The notes beneath the pieces were generated by a model. The model was not told the origin of the DNA, did not search any database, and saw only the letters and a program-made list of their open reading frames with translations. From assembly GCA_027451345.1 (NCBI GenBank), contig DAIDJO010000061.1, positions 1 to 37,641 of the forward strand: a stretch of 37,641 bases of DNA, in the 5' to 3' direction. The translations under genes and the position numbers were made by a program. Positions 7,732 to 15,800 of the stretch are shown here, piece after piece; the stretch's first letter is position 1, and each line of letters opens with the position of its first letter. The DNA is from Solirubrobacterales bacterium (lineage in GTDB: Bacteria; Actinomycetota; Thermoleophilia; Solirubrobacterales; Solirubrobacteraceae).

Positions 7732-8859
7732 GTGAAGCGCATGACCACTATCCCTGTAATCGCAGCGTCGCTTGCCCTCGTGGCAGGCGGCGTAAGCAGT
7801 GCATCAGCGAGCAAGACGACGAAGCTGGGGCCGCCGATCGGCGCAGCCGGCTCCGGACCAGTGCTCAAGACTGTTGGTCCTACCGGGGAGCCCGCGACGT
7901 CAGCGACCAATGTCAAACTCACGGCATCTGAGGTCGCGAAGATCCGTAAGGGTCACTTCACCGCGGCCATGGCGTGGCACGAGTCGGGCACGTTCGTTCA
8001 GGCCGTGACAAACGGCGCGAACGCTGAGTTCAAGAGGCTCGGCATCAAGGTCGTATCAACCCAGCAAGCAAACTTTAGCGCCTCCACCCAGGTCAACCAA
8101 CTGCAGACGTTGCAAACCGAGAAGCCGAGCGTTGTGGTCAGCCTCCCTGTGGATCCGGGCACCGAGACGGCCGCCTATCGCCAGCTGAGCGCTTCCGGCT
8201 CGAAGCTGGTCCTCCTTAGCAACGTACCAAAAGGCCTGAAGTACCCCTCACAGTATGCGGGGATTGTCACGGATGACCTTTCGGCGATGGGCAAGCAGGC
8301 AGCTGAGCTCATGGGTCGGGCGCTGCACGGCAAGGGCAAGGTCGGGTTCATCTACTACGACGCCAACTACTACGTCACCAACGAGCGCGACGGCGCCTTC
8401 CGCACTTGGCTCAAGAAGCTCTACCCGAAGATCCAGATCGTTGCGCAGCAGGGAATGCCTGATCCCACCAAAGCCGACACGATCGCGACGGCGATGGTTC
8501 AGGCCAATCCCGATCTGAACGGCATCTACGTTCCCTTCTCGCAGCCGCCTGCCGAAGGCGTCATCTCGGCGCTGCGCGGACTGGGCCGGTCGAACATCAA
8601 GGTGATCACGATGGACCTCGACCCCTCGGTGGATGCCAACCTCTGCAAGGGCCAGTACCTTGCGGGCATCGTCGCCGATCAGCCGTATCTGCTCGGTGAG
8701 ACCCTTGCCAAGGAGGCCGGTCTCGCTGTCCTCGGCAAGCGTGCCCCGCAGTTCTCGGTGGTCAAGGCTCAGGCCGTCACCAAGTCGAACATCCTGAAGG
8801 TGTGGCGGCAGACGCTCGATCAGCGCGCGCCGTCTAACGTCCGCTCTGCCTGCGCGTAG
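7732..8859 (+). CDS. Sugar ABC transporter substrate-binding protein (periplasmic-binding type I)
   Basis: A 375-residue secreted binding protein of the ribose/rhizopine family. The GTG at 7732 sits 6 bases after GGAGGAG, better placed than the TTG two codons earlier. A basic-hydrophobic signal peptide (ITTIP-like core, then AASLALVAGGVSSASA) ends at an Ala-X-Ala site; no lipobox cysteine is present. The type I fold follows with GTFVQAVTNGANAEFKRLG, VVVSLPVDP and GIYVPFSQPPAEGV. It would capture the sugar for the permease and ATPase encoded next. It is unusual for a Gram-positive binding protein not to be a lipoprotein. Confidence 0.88.
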   Translation: MKRMTTIPVIAASLALVAGGVSSASASKTTKLGPPIGAAGSGPVLKTVGPTGEPATSATNVKLTASEVAKIRKGHFTAAMAWHESGTFVQAVTNGANAEFKRLGIKVVSTQQANFSASTQVNQLQTLQTEKPSVVVSLPVDPGTETAAYRQLSASGSKLVLLSNVPKGLKYPSQYAGIVTDDLSAMGKQAAELMGRALHGKGKVGFIYYDANYYVTNERDGAFRTWLKKLYPKIQIVAQQGMPDPTKADTIATAMVQANPDLNGIYVPFSQPPAEGVISALRGLGRSNIKVITMDLDPSVDANLCKGQYLAGIVADQPYLLGETLAKEAGLAVLGKRAPQFSVVKAQAVTKSNILKVWRQTLDQRAPSNVRSACA

Positions 8860-9860
8860 TGCCGGAGCAGTCAGCACCGATGGTCGCTGGGGCTGAGCGG
8901 AAGCTCGGCCCCAGCGAGATGTGGGACCTCGTGCAGCGCCGCGGCCGCCCACTGGTCCCGTATCTCGGCTTCCTCCTGATCTTCGCGGTGTTCGGGATCA
9001 CCGAGCACTCCAAGGGCTTCACCTCGGGCACGAATCTCCGGTCGATAGTCGAACAGAACGCGTCGATCGGTGTGATGGCGATGACATACGTGTTTGTTCT
9101 TTCGGCTGGGGAGATCGACCTCTCGATAGGTGCGACGGTTGCGTTGGTGGCTTTGGTCAGCGCGGTAGTGCTCGAGCACCACGGCGTGTTGCTCGGCGTC
9201 CTCGCCGGCCTCGGAGCCGGACTTTCAGTTGGCCTTATCAACGGACTGCTCACCGTGCTGTTGCGCGTGCCGTCGTTCCTGATCACGCTCGGCATGACGA
9301 GCGTCGTCGGCGGCATCGGCGAGGCGATGACCAACCTTACCTCGATCGGGGTTCCCAACCAGCACTTTGACAACGTGTTCGGCTCGGGCACGGTGGCGGG
9401 CATCCCCAGTCTCTTCATCTGGCTGATCGTCGTGCTTGTGATCGCGCACGTGGCTCTGAAGGGCTCGCGCTTTGGACGGCACATCCTGGCCGTGGGCGGC
9501 AACCGTGATGCAGCGCTGTCGATGGGCCTGCGCGTAAAGGCACTGCGAGTTTCCGCCCTGGTGATCAGCTCGCTCGGTGCGACACTTGCCGGGCTGCTCT
9601 ATGCGGGACGCCTTCAGGGTGCCGTCTACACCCTTGGTTCCACCGACCTGCTCACCGTCATCGCGGCGGCGATCATCGGCGGTACCAGCCTCTTTGGCGG
9701 CCGAGGGTCGGTTCCCGGAGCGTTGGTTGGAGCTCTGCTGCTGGGCATGCTCCAAGAAGGCCTCGTCCTCTTCGGGCTGACGGTTCCCGATCAGATGATC
9801 GCGGAGGGCTTGGTCGTGATCGTCGCCGTGTCAATCAGCCTTCGGGAGCGTGCCGAATGA
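8859..9860 (+). CDS. Sugar ABC transporter permease (RbsC type)
   Basis: A 333-residue integral membrane protein of the branched-chain/ribose permease family with about eight to ten hydrophobic helices. Family signatures include AGEIDLSIGATVALVALVS, GLINGLLTVLLRVPSFLITLG, and the cytoplasmic loop GSRFGRHILAVGGNRDAA that contacts the ATPase, then AAAIIGGTSLFGGRGS. The GTG start overlaps the stop of the binding-protein gene, and the end overlaps the ATPase gene by ATGA. Only one permease gene is present, so a homodimeric channel is expected. Confidence 0.9.
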   Translation: MPEQSAPMVAGAERKLGPSEMWDLVQRRGRPLVPYLGFLLIFAVFGITEHSKGFTSGTNLRSIVEQNASIGVMAMTYVFVLSAGEIDLSIGATVALVALVSAVVLEHHGVLLGVLAGLGAGLSVGLINGLLTVLLRVPSFLITLGMTSVVGGIGEAMTNLTSIGVPNQHFDNVFGSGTVAGIPSLFIWLIVVLVIAHVALKGSRFGRHILAVGGNRDAALSMGLRVKALRVSALVISSLGATLAGLLYAGRLQGAVYTLGSTDLLTVIAAAIIGGTSLFGGRGSVPGALVGALLLGMLQEGLVLFGLTVPDQMIAEGLVVIVAVSISLRERAE

Positions 9861-10690
9861 CCCCGTCGCCGGAGGTGACACCCGCCCAGGCTCGTGTGAT
9901 CGACCGGTCAGGAGCGCCCGCGCTGCGGGTAGAGCACATAACCAAGTCCTACGGGGCGGTTCGCGCTGTCTCGGACGCCAGCCTGGCCGTCTGGCCAGGT
10001 GAGGTGGTTGGCTTGATCGGAGACAACGGAGCCGGTAAGTCGACGCTCGTGAAGTGCATCGTCGGACGGACCCATCCCGAATCCGGTGCCGTCTTCGTCG
10101 GCGGCGTGGAGCTGCACGCGCGCTCACCCGAGGCTGCCCGAGCGGCTGGGATTGAAGTCGTCTATCAGAACCTTGCGCTGGTCGACTCGCTCGACATCGC
10201 CGCGAACCTCTTCCTGGGCCGGGAACTGACTCGTGGCCAAGGAGCCCTCGGCCGCATTGGGCTGTTGTCACGCCGGCGGATGCGGGCAGAGGCGGCGCGT
10301 GTCCTGCAGGAGTTCGGTGTCGACCTGGGCCGCGCGTCCCTGAGCGACCCCGTCGACAGGCTCTCCGGGGGCCAGCGCCAGGGAATCGCCGTGGCTCGAG
10401 CGATCGTGTGGGGGCAAAAGGTGGTCATGCTCGACGAGCCTGCGGCCGCCCTCGGAGTGGAGCAGACCGAGAACGTGCTCGGCCTCGTTGAGCGTTTGCG
10501 TGATCAAGGCGTCGGCGTCATCTTCATCAGCCACAACATGGACCAGGTGATGCACGTGTGTGACCGTGTCTTTGTCATGCGCCGCGGACAGACCTTGGGC
10601 TGGGCTGAGACCGCCGCCGTCAGCACAACCGACCTCGTCGGCTTCATCACGGGCGCTCTGCCGCTGCATCCGGCAACCGAAGGCGTCTGA
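9857..10690 (+). CDS. Sugar ABC transporter ATP-binding protein, single domain
   Basis: A 277-residue ATPase powering the sugar importer. Walker A is GDNGAGKST near residue 57, the signature is RLSGGQRQGIAVARA, Walker B is VVMLDEPAAALG, and the switch histidine is in FISHNMDQV. Ribose-type importers usually have a tandem double-domain ATPase (about 500 residues); this is the shorter single-domain version that would work as a homodimer. It overlaps the permease gene (ATGA) and the YhfX-like gene (TGATG), tying transport and enzymes into one transcript. Confidence 0.9.
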   Translation: MTPSPEVTPAQARVIDRSGAPALRVEHITKSYGAVRAVSDASLAVWPGEVVGLIGDNGAGKSTLVKCIVGRTHPESGAVFVGGVELHARSPEAARAAGIEVVYQNLALVDSLDIAANLFLGRELTRGQGALGRIGLLSRRRMRAEAARVLQEFGVDLGRASLSDPVDRLSGGQRQGIAVARAIVWGQKVVMLDEPAAALGVEQTENVLGLVERLRDQGVGVIFISHNMDQVMHVCDRVFVMRRGQTLGWAETAAVSTTDLVGFITGALPLHPATEGV

Positions 10691-11868
10691 TGTTCCTCGA
10701 CGTGCTGCAACGCCGCAATCCCGCCTTCCTCGATGCTGTCGTCGCGCTTCACCAAGCTGGCGCGTTGCCCGCCGGCACGTTTGCGATAGACCTCGAGACG
10801 GTTCGAGCCAACGCAGCTTCCATCGCCGCGGAAGGGCGGCGTCTCGGTCTGTCGGTGTTCGCGATGACCAAGCAGTTCGGCCGCAACCCGGACGTCTGCG
10901 CGGCCGTGATCGATGGTGGCATCCCCGAAGCCGTCGCGGTCGATTTCGCCTGCGCCACCGCAACCACGGCGGCTGGCATGCGCCTCGGGCACATCGGCCA
11001 TCTCGTACAGGTCCCGGTGCACGAAACGCACCCCGCCTCTGCATTGGCCCCCGCCTATTGGACGGTATTCAACGAGGAGAAAGCTCGAGCGGCTGCCACT
11101 GCATGCCGCGAACATGGACGCGAGCAGGCGCTTCTGGCGCGGATCCACAGCGCGCAGGATAGCTTCTATCCAGGCCATGAAGGCGGGTTCAAGGCCGAGG
11201 ATGTTCTCGATGTCGCCGACCGTCTGGACGCGATCGAGGGCGCCCACTTCGCCGGGATCACTACCTTCCCCGCGCTCCGTTTCGATCCTGAAACGCGGAC
11301 CGTGGCTCCGACGCCAAACCTACGTACGCTGGAAGAGGCGGCGGCGACGCTCCGCAACGCTGGCCGAGAGACCCAGATCAACGGGCCGGGCACGACCTCA
11401 ACGGTCACCCTACCGGCGCTTGCGTCTGCGGGCGTCACTCAGGTCGAGCCAGGGCACGGCCTGACCGGCAGCACGCCGTTGCACGCGGTCGAGGACCTAC
11501 CGGAGCGCCCGGCTATGTGTTTCGTGACAGAGGTGTCTCACACGTACGCCGGGCGTGCCTTCTGCCTCGGTGGGGGCCTGTACATCGATCCGGTGTTTCC
11601 GCCTTACCAGGTGCGCGCGTACGTCTCCTCGGAACCCGGCAGCGGACGCCTGGTGGACGCAGAACTTCCGGACCCAAGCACCATCGACTACTACGGACAG
11701 CTTGATGCGCCGGACCTTGCCGTCGGCACGACAGTGGTCTTCGGCTTCCGGGCCCAGGCGTTCGTGACCCGCGCGATGACAACCGGAATCGCCGGGGTTG
11801 CGGGCGGGAAGCCAAGCGTCATGGGCCTGCACCGTGGTGACGGCTCAGCCCTGACGAAGGTGGGATGA
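10690..11868 (+). CDS. YhfX-like PLP-dependent alanine-racemase-fold protein
   Basis: A 392-residue protein with an N-terminal alanine racemase-type TIM barrel and a C-terminal beta domain. The probable PLP lysine is Lys61 in FAMTKQFGRNP, after IDLETVRANAASIA. Later landmarks are VEPGHGLTGSTP and GFRAQAFVTRA. The whole resembles YhfX of the enterobacterial yhf operon more than housekeeping Alr (family recognition from memory). It probably racemises or otherwise transforms an amino acid or amino-sugar derivative; the reaction is unknown. It overlaps the transporter ATPase gene and lies four bases upstream of the phosphotriesterase-like gene, the same two-gene pairing as yhfX/yhfV. Confidence 0.75.
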   Translation: MFLDVLQRRNPAFLDAVVALHQAGALPAGTFAIDLETVRANAASIAAEGRRLGLSVFAMTKQFGRNPDVCAAVIDGGIPEAVAVDFACATATTAAGMRLGHIGHLVQVPVHETHPASALAPAYWTVFNEEKARAAATACREHGREQALLARIHSAQDSFYPGHEGGFKAEDVLDVADRLDAIEGAHFAGITTFPALRFDPETRTVAPTPNLRTLEEAAATLRNAGRETQINGPGTTSTVTLPALASAGVTQVEPGHGLTGSTPLHAVEDLPERPAMCFVTEVSHTYAGRAFCLGGGLYIDPVFPPYQVRAYVSSEPGSGRLVDAELPDPSTIDYYGQLDAPDLAVGTTVVFGFRAQAFVTRAMTTGIAGVAGGKPSVMGLHRGDGSALTKVG

Positions 11869-11872
11869 CGAG

Positions 11873-12898
11873 ATGCCATCGGCCCAGACGGTGCTCGGTC
11901 CCGTGGACGTCGCTGACCTGGGCCGCGTCCTGCATCACGAGCATCTGCTTTCGCTGACTCCTGGCGGGTGGTGCTGTTCCTGCGCGGCCGCACCGACCGA
12001 CGTCGGCCGGGCGCAGGTGGAACTGGCAGTCAGCTCGCTGGTTCGGTTACGGGACTTCGGCGTGCGCACGGTAGTCGACCTAAGCCCATACGGGGTCGTT
12101 GGCCGAGACGCGCACGGCGCGAACATAAAGCTGCTGGCCGACATCTCGCTGCGGACTGACATCCACGTGATCTCCGGAACCGCCACATACCTCGAAGCCT
12201 TCAGTCCGTCGTGGGCGCTTCAGGCCGACATCGACGAGATGACGAAGCGGTTCACCGCTGACCTCGCTCAGGGGATCGACGGCACGAGTATCCGCGCCGG
12301 GATCCTCGGCGAGCAGGCGACGAGCCTGGGTGCTATCACGCCGTTCGAGGAACGGTGCCTGAGGGCGAGCGCCCGCGCCCATCGCGCTACGGGCGCGGCC
12401 TTGATCACGCACACCACTCACGGCACAATGGCGCTTGAACAGATCGCGATCCTAGAGGAGGAGGGTGTCTCTCTCGATCGTGTCGTGATCGGCCACATGG
12501 ACACGCACCCGGAACTGGGGTACGTGCGCTCGGTTCTTGATTGCGGCGTCAACGTCGCCTTCGACACTATCGGTAAGCAGTTTTGGGACTTCCGAGTGGC
12601 GCCACTTCCAGACGAGATGCCGGAGGGCGAGTTCACCAAGGACGCCTACTACCGAGCTGATGTCACCCGGGCCGACAGGATCGCTGAGCTCGTTGCGCTC
12701 GGATTCACGGATCGAATACTGCTGGCCCAAGACATGACCGGCTCCGAGGTCTATCTCAACCCGGACACCCATGGGCAGCTCGGATACGCCTATCTGTTTA
12801 CTGACTTCGTCCAGATGCTCCGCCAGCGCGGCGTGAACGATCGGGACCTCGACGTGATGCTTGTCGACAATCCGGCGCGCCTACTGTCACTCCCGTGA
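11873..12898 (+). CDS. Phosphotriesterase-like amidohydrolase (YhfV/Php type)
   Basis: A 341-residue TIM-barrel metallohydrolase of the phosphotriesterase family. Metal ligands are in place: His22 and His24 (HHEHLL), Glu147 in GILGEQATS where true phosphotriesterases have a carboxylated lysine, His180 (THTTHG), His208 (GHMDTH) and Asp287 (AQDMTG). The Glu variant is typical of the PHP/lactonase-like branch, so lactone, ester or phosphoester hydrolysis is more likely than organophosphate hydrolysis. It is the last gene of the cargo operon. Substrate unknown; it may open or deacylate the compound imported by the linked ABC system. Confidence 0.82.
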   Translation: MPSAQTVLGPVDVADLGRVLHHEHLLSLTPGGWCCSCAAAPTDVGRAQVELAVSSLVRLRDFGVRTVVDLSPYGVVGRDAHGANIKLLADISLRTDIHVISGTATYLEAFSPSWALQADIDEMTKRFTADLAQGIDGTSIRAGILGEQATSLGAITPFEERCLRASARAHRATGAALITHTTHGTMALEQIAILEEEGVSLDRVVIGHMDTHPELGYVRSVLDCGVNVAFDTIGKQFWDFRVAPLPDEMPEGEFTKDAYYRADVTRADRIAELVALGFTDRILLAQDMTGSEVYLNPDTHGQLGYAYLFTDFVQMLRQRGVNDRDLDVMLVDNPARLLSLP

Positions 12899-13393
12899 TC
12901 GCCGCCCTTGGCGCTTCCGACGTCAGGTCCCTCAGCGGATGTCCCGCCTCCTGCCAGCAGCGCAATCACCGCCTCGCGCGCTGGCGCGCCATTCGGCGCA
13001 TACCCGACGAGCTCCAGCAAAGCCTGAGGCGGTCTCGTTCAGCACGCGCTTCGTCGACTGGCACCGCGCTAGCTGAGGGCGGTGTTGCGGACAGCCGGTC
13101 GGCCGCGCAGCAGGACGCGATGCGTGCGCGGATTGTCTTGTTGGCGGGCGGACCGGGCATCGATCACCGGGATTCCTGGGAGGACGGTGTCGTTGCTGGC
13201 GGTTGGGCTCTGGCGGTGGAGCTTTCTCTTCATGAATCCCGGGTCTCTCTGGAGATGGAGAATCTGAACGACCGGACCTGATGCGGCTTGCTTGTGATCG
13301 CGCAAGATCCAATGCATGCTCGCGTCCGCCGGCGTCCGGTGAGCAGCGATCGAGCCGTGCTCGCGGGAACTGCTGCACTCCAGCTACTGGTGT
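12899..13393. other. Gene-free gap between cargo operon and integrase
   Basis: No convincing gene lies in these 495 bp. One plus-strand segment around 13090-13150 encodes AAQQDAMRARIVLLAGG, which recalls the N-terminus of IS630-family transposases, but the match breaks off after about 20 residues and no other part of such an element is visible. The gap sits where the cargo operon and the oppositely oriented integrase converge and may include insertion-sequence debris. Confidence 0.4.
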
Positions 13394-14926
13394 TCAGCGG
13401 TCCGGCGCACCTGATGGCGCGTCCTGAAGGACGACTGCTCGAGTGGCGGCGAACGCCGTGGTGAACCGGGCGGCCAGTTCTGTTGCGGGTCTGGCGTGGA
13501 GATAAACCTCGGTTGTGGTGATGTTGGCGTGCCCCATTGCGGCCTTGATGGTCACTAGTTCCTCGCCGCTGGCAGCCAGAAGCGAGCCGTAGGTATGGCG
13601 CAGATCGTGCCAGCGCATCTCATGGACGCCGGCCGCGGTCTGGGCGTCCTTGTAACGACGGCGCAGCGCCGAGCCGTCGAGGAACCTGCCAGTGACCACG
13701 TTGCACACGACAAGCTCGTCGGGCGCGGTGAAGTCGCCCCGCTTCGAGAGATCATTGAGGGCGGCGAGCGCCTGGTCCGGTAGTGGTACGCGCCGGATCT
13801 TGCCTGACTTGGTGGCGGTCTCCTGTCCGGCGCTGATCGCTCGGCTGACGGTTAGTGCGGATCCGGCCCAGTCGATGTCTGACCAGCGCAGGGCTAACAG
13901 TTCCCCCAGTCGCAGGCCGGTGTAGGCGGAGATGCGGACTGCGGCGGCATCCTGAGCGTCGGAGCGGAGCTGCCCCGCATCGCGATGCTCGCGGAGGTAG
14001 GTCTGGGCGCTGGAGTAGCTGTCGAACGTGAGGCGACCGATCCTGTACACCGGCTCGCAGTCGCAGGCATCAGTAGTTGAGCTGCTGCATCCAGGCTGGT
14101 GTTGCGGTCGGGCGTGGCGATGGTATCCGTGCTCGAGCGCTCGGGCGATCGCTTCGATTTCCTCTGGGAGGAAGTAGACGAGCGCGCGTGCTGACCGTTG
14201 CCGCGGTCCTTCTGCTACCTGCGCCGCATTGATGGTCAGCCCGTAGTCGTGGCCATCGCGGACGCCCTTTCCGGCGCGCGCTCGTCTTGTTTCTCTGATC
14301 CCGTAGTTCAGGATGCTGCGGACCATGATCCGATGCTTCTCGACGGTCCTCGCGCTCGCGCCGTTCTTCGCGATGGTTGCCAGGAGCTCTTCGACATCGC
14401 CGACGGAAACCTCGATCGCAGGGATGTCGCCCAAGGCCGCCATGATGTAGCCGCGTTTGGCTCCCTCTCCGCGCTTGAACGCGCTGCCTGGTTCGGCCAG
14501 CATCGCGTCGTAGCCCAAGAGCGTCGAAGGCTTTGTCCCCTTCCGGTCGAGGTAGGCGCGCCACGCTTGCGCGAGCTCACGGAACGTGCGCGGCTGAGTC
14601 AGTTCGACTTCGGCGGCAGTCACGGCCTGGTCCGCGGCCGCTTGGCGTTGGAGATACTCCTCGACAAGACCAGCGGCGGTCGCGACCGCCTCGTCGTAGC
14701 TGATAGCCCCGTCTGCGGGACGGCCTCGGCGCTGGACCCACAGCCCCTGCCGATACGTCTTGCCGTTGGGCTTCGCCGCCGGGGAACCGCTGGGAGCCAG
14801 CCAGGCTGGTCCGATCCGACGCTTGGCCTGCTTGCCCCGATGGCGAAACTTCACCTCCCAGTAAGGGACCCCGAACCGGTCAGCAACAACGACGGTGATC
14901 TGCTTGCTCTCGTTGCTCCTCGACAC
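13394..14926 (-). CDS. Tyrosine site-specific integrase of the ICE
   Basis: A 510-residue phage-type integrase. Residues 1-100 hold an arm-binding AP2-like region (GVPYWEVKFRHRGKQAKRRIG) and 110-210 the SAM-like core-binding domain. The catalytic residues are Arg339 (TGLRLGELLALRW), Lys373 (TKSGK), His440 and Arg443 (HDLRHTYG), His466 (MGHANITTT) and Tyr475. Between the core-binding and catalytic domains is an insertion rich in His and Cys (His266, 269, 271, 276; Cys280, 288, 290) that could bind zinc; it is unusual for the family. The gene begins about 200 bp from the tRNA-Lys fragment and is transcribed away from it, the classical arrangement for a tRNA-targeting element. Confidence 0.93.
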   Translation of the reverse strand: MSRSNESKQITVVVADRFGVPYWEVKFRHRGKQAKRRIGPAWLAPSGSPAAKPNGKTYRQGLWVQRRGRPADGAISYDEAVATAAGLVEEYLQRQAAADQAVTAAEVELTQPRTFRELAQAWRAYLDRKGTKPSTLLGYDAMLAEPGSAFKRGEGAKRGYIMAALGDIPAIEVSVGDVEELLATIAKNGASARTVEKHRIMVRSILNYGIRETRRARAGKGVRDGHDYGLTINAAQVAEGPRQRSARALVYFLPEEIEAIARALEHGYHRHARPQHQPGCSSSTTDACDCEPVYRIGRLTFDSYSSAQTYLREHRDAGQLRSDAQDAAAVRISAYTGLRLGELLALRWSDIDWAGSALTVSRAISAGQETATKSGKIRRVPLPDQALAALNDLSKRGDFTAPDELVVCNVVTGRFLDGSALRRRYKDAQTAAGVHEMRWHDLRHTYGSLLAASGEELVTIKAAMGHANITTTEVYLHARPATELAARFTTAFAATRAVVLQDAPSGAPDR

Positions 14927-15122
14927 GAACTCCCTCGATCCCGCACGCTAAGACGGCGCCGACGCGAACCGATTCTATCTCTCGCGGACCCGCGAGTACC
15001 AAGCGAGTACCACCGGGTCGCGAGTACCACACCGAGTACCAAACGTGCCTCTTTCCCCTGCCAAATCGGCACTTTGTCGGCTCTGCCCAGCCCGTATTTG
15101 CGCCAACTGACCTTAGCCCAGC

Positions 15123-15167
15123 GGACTCTTAATCCCAAGGTTGCAGGTTCGATTCCTGCACGGCCCA
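15123..15167 (+). other. ICE attachment site: displaced 3' fragment of tRNA-Lys(CTT)
   Basis: The sequence carries the anticodon loop with CTT at 15128-15130, a complete T arm (GCAGG, loop TTCGATT, CCTGC at 15143-15159), the 3' acceptor strand ACGGCCC and discriminator A. No 5' half precedes it: no GGGCCGT acceptor partner or D arm is found, and pairing of the anticodon stem breaks off 5' of 15123. It is therefore a truncated copy, as left at the far end when an element integrates into a tRNA 3' end. The integrase lies on its left side, so the element extends leftward. Confidence 0.85.
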
Positions 15168-15178
15168 CTGACTGACTG

Positions 15179-15205
15179 AAGCCCAGCAGACGCAACGCTG
15201 GGCTT
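15179..15205 (+). terminator. Rho-independent-like hairpin behind the tRNA fragment
   Basis: A perfect 9-bp stem AAGCCCAGC / GCTGGGCTT with a 9-base loop is followed by a short T-containing stretch. It is probably the original terminator of the chromosomal tRNA-Lys gene, separated from the intact tRNA by the insertion. Confidence 0.7.
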
Positions 15206-15379
15206 GTCTCGTTTCTGGCGCACCTAGACCGTATGGAGTGAGGCGTCATGGTTGACGTCCGGGGTGGGTGGTAGATCTGGCCGGCCCCCGGCATGTGTCG
15301 GGGGCGGTGTAGCGACGCGACTGGTCCTCGCGCCGCGGCCCACAGTCACATACGAAGGGAGCCGACCACGGCACAGGCT

Positions 15380-15527
15380 ATGACGCTGTCCGGTCTGGAT
15401 GTGCACGCCCGGCAGACGCACGCGGCGGTGGTCGATCTGGGTAGCGGTGAGATCGCGGCACGCCGGCTGGTCGGTACGCTCGAGGATGTGGTCGCGTTCC
15501 TCCGAACGCACCTCAAGCGCCGGCAGG
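15380..15527 (+). pseudogene. IS110-family transposase, N-terminal remnant
   Basis: About 49 codons match the start of IS110-type DEDD transposases: SGLDVHARQTHAAVVDLGSG, with the first catalytic Asp in GLDVH, then RRLVGTLEDVVAFLRTHL. The sequence then loses similarity, and the same frame runs on without a stop into an IS3-type transposase end. The remaining roughly 300 residues of an IS110 transposase are missing, so it cannot be active. Confidence 0.75.
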
Positions 15528-15610
15528 GATCGAGCACCAAGGCCGGCTCTCCACACGCCCGCCGGCCGCTCGACATCACCCAGCGGTGGGACGCGTCGGC
15601 TCGTGTCTTG

Positions 15611-15799
15611 ACTACCGCCGCCGCCGAGGCGTTCTTCTCCTCACTGGAATGGGCGGTGCTCCGCGACGCCGAGTTCCGCGGGCTCGAGCACGCCCAAGCC
15701 GTCGTCCAAGAGTGGTGCTACGGGTTCTACAACCACGTACGCCGCCACAGCCATAACCTTCGACTCAGCCCCGTCCACTTCGAGGCGCTAGCCCGATAG
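15611..15799 (+). pseudogene. IS3-family transposase, C-terminal remnant
   Basis: About 62 codons match the end of IS3-type OrfB: AEAFFSSLEWAVLRD contains the last catalytic Glu of the DDE triad, and WCYGFYNHVRRHSHNLRLSP is the usual C-terminal signature. It is in the same open frame as the IS110 remnant upstream, making a chimeric ORF of unrelated transposase pieces. The stop lies two bases from the end of the convergent GntR gene. Confidence 0.78.
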
Positions 15800-15800
15800 A

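Noticed and set aside
10690..11868. Housekeeping alanine racemase or D-threonine aldolase
   Set aside because: Sequence around the lysine (AMTKQFGRNP) and the C-terminal part differ from both, and the phosphotriesterase-like neighbour matches the YhfX context; call left at YhfX-like.
13050..13280. Possible IS630-type transposase N-terminus (AAQQDAMRARIVLLAGG)
   Set aside because: Similarity covers only about 20 residues, and no HTH or DDE parts follow in any frame; kept only as a remark in the gap entry.
15090..15167. Complete functional tRNA-Lys gene
   Set aside because: The acceptor 5' strand and D arm are absent, and the anticodon stem cannot close on its 5' side; only the 3' portion is present.
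14198..15175. Plus-strand 325-codon frame across the integrase and tRNA fragment
   Set aside because: It is antisense to the integrase, whose catalytic residues are all recognisable, and shows no protein family.
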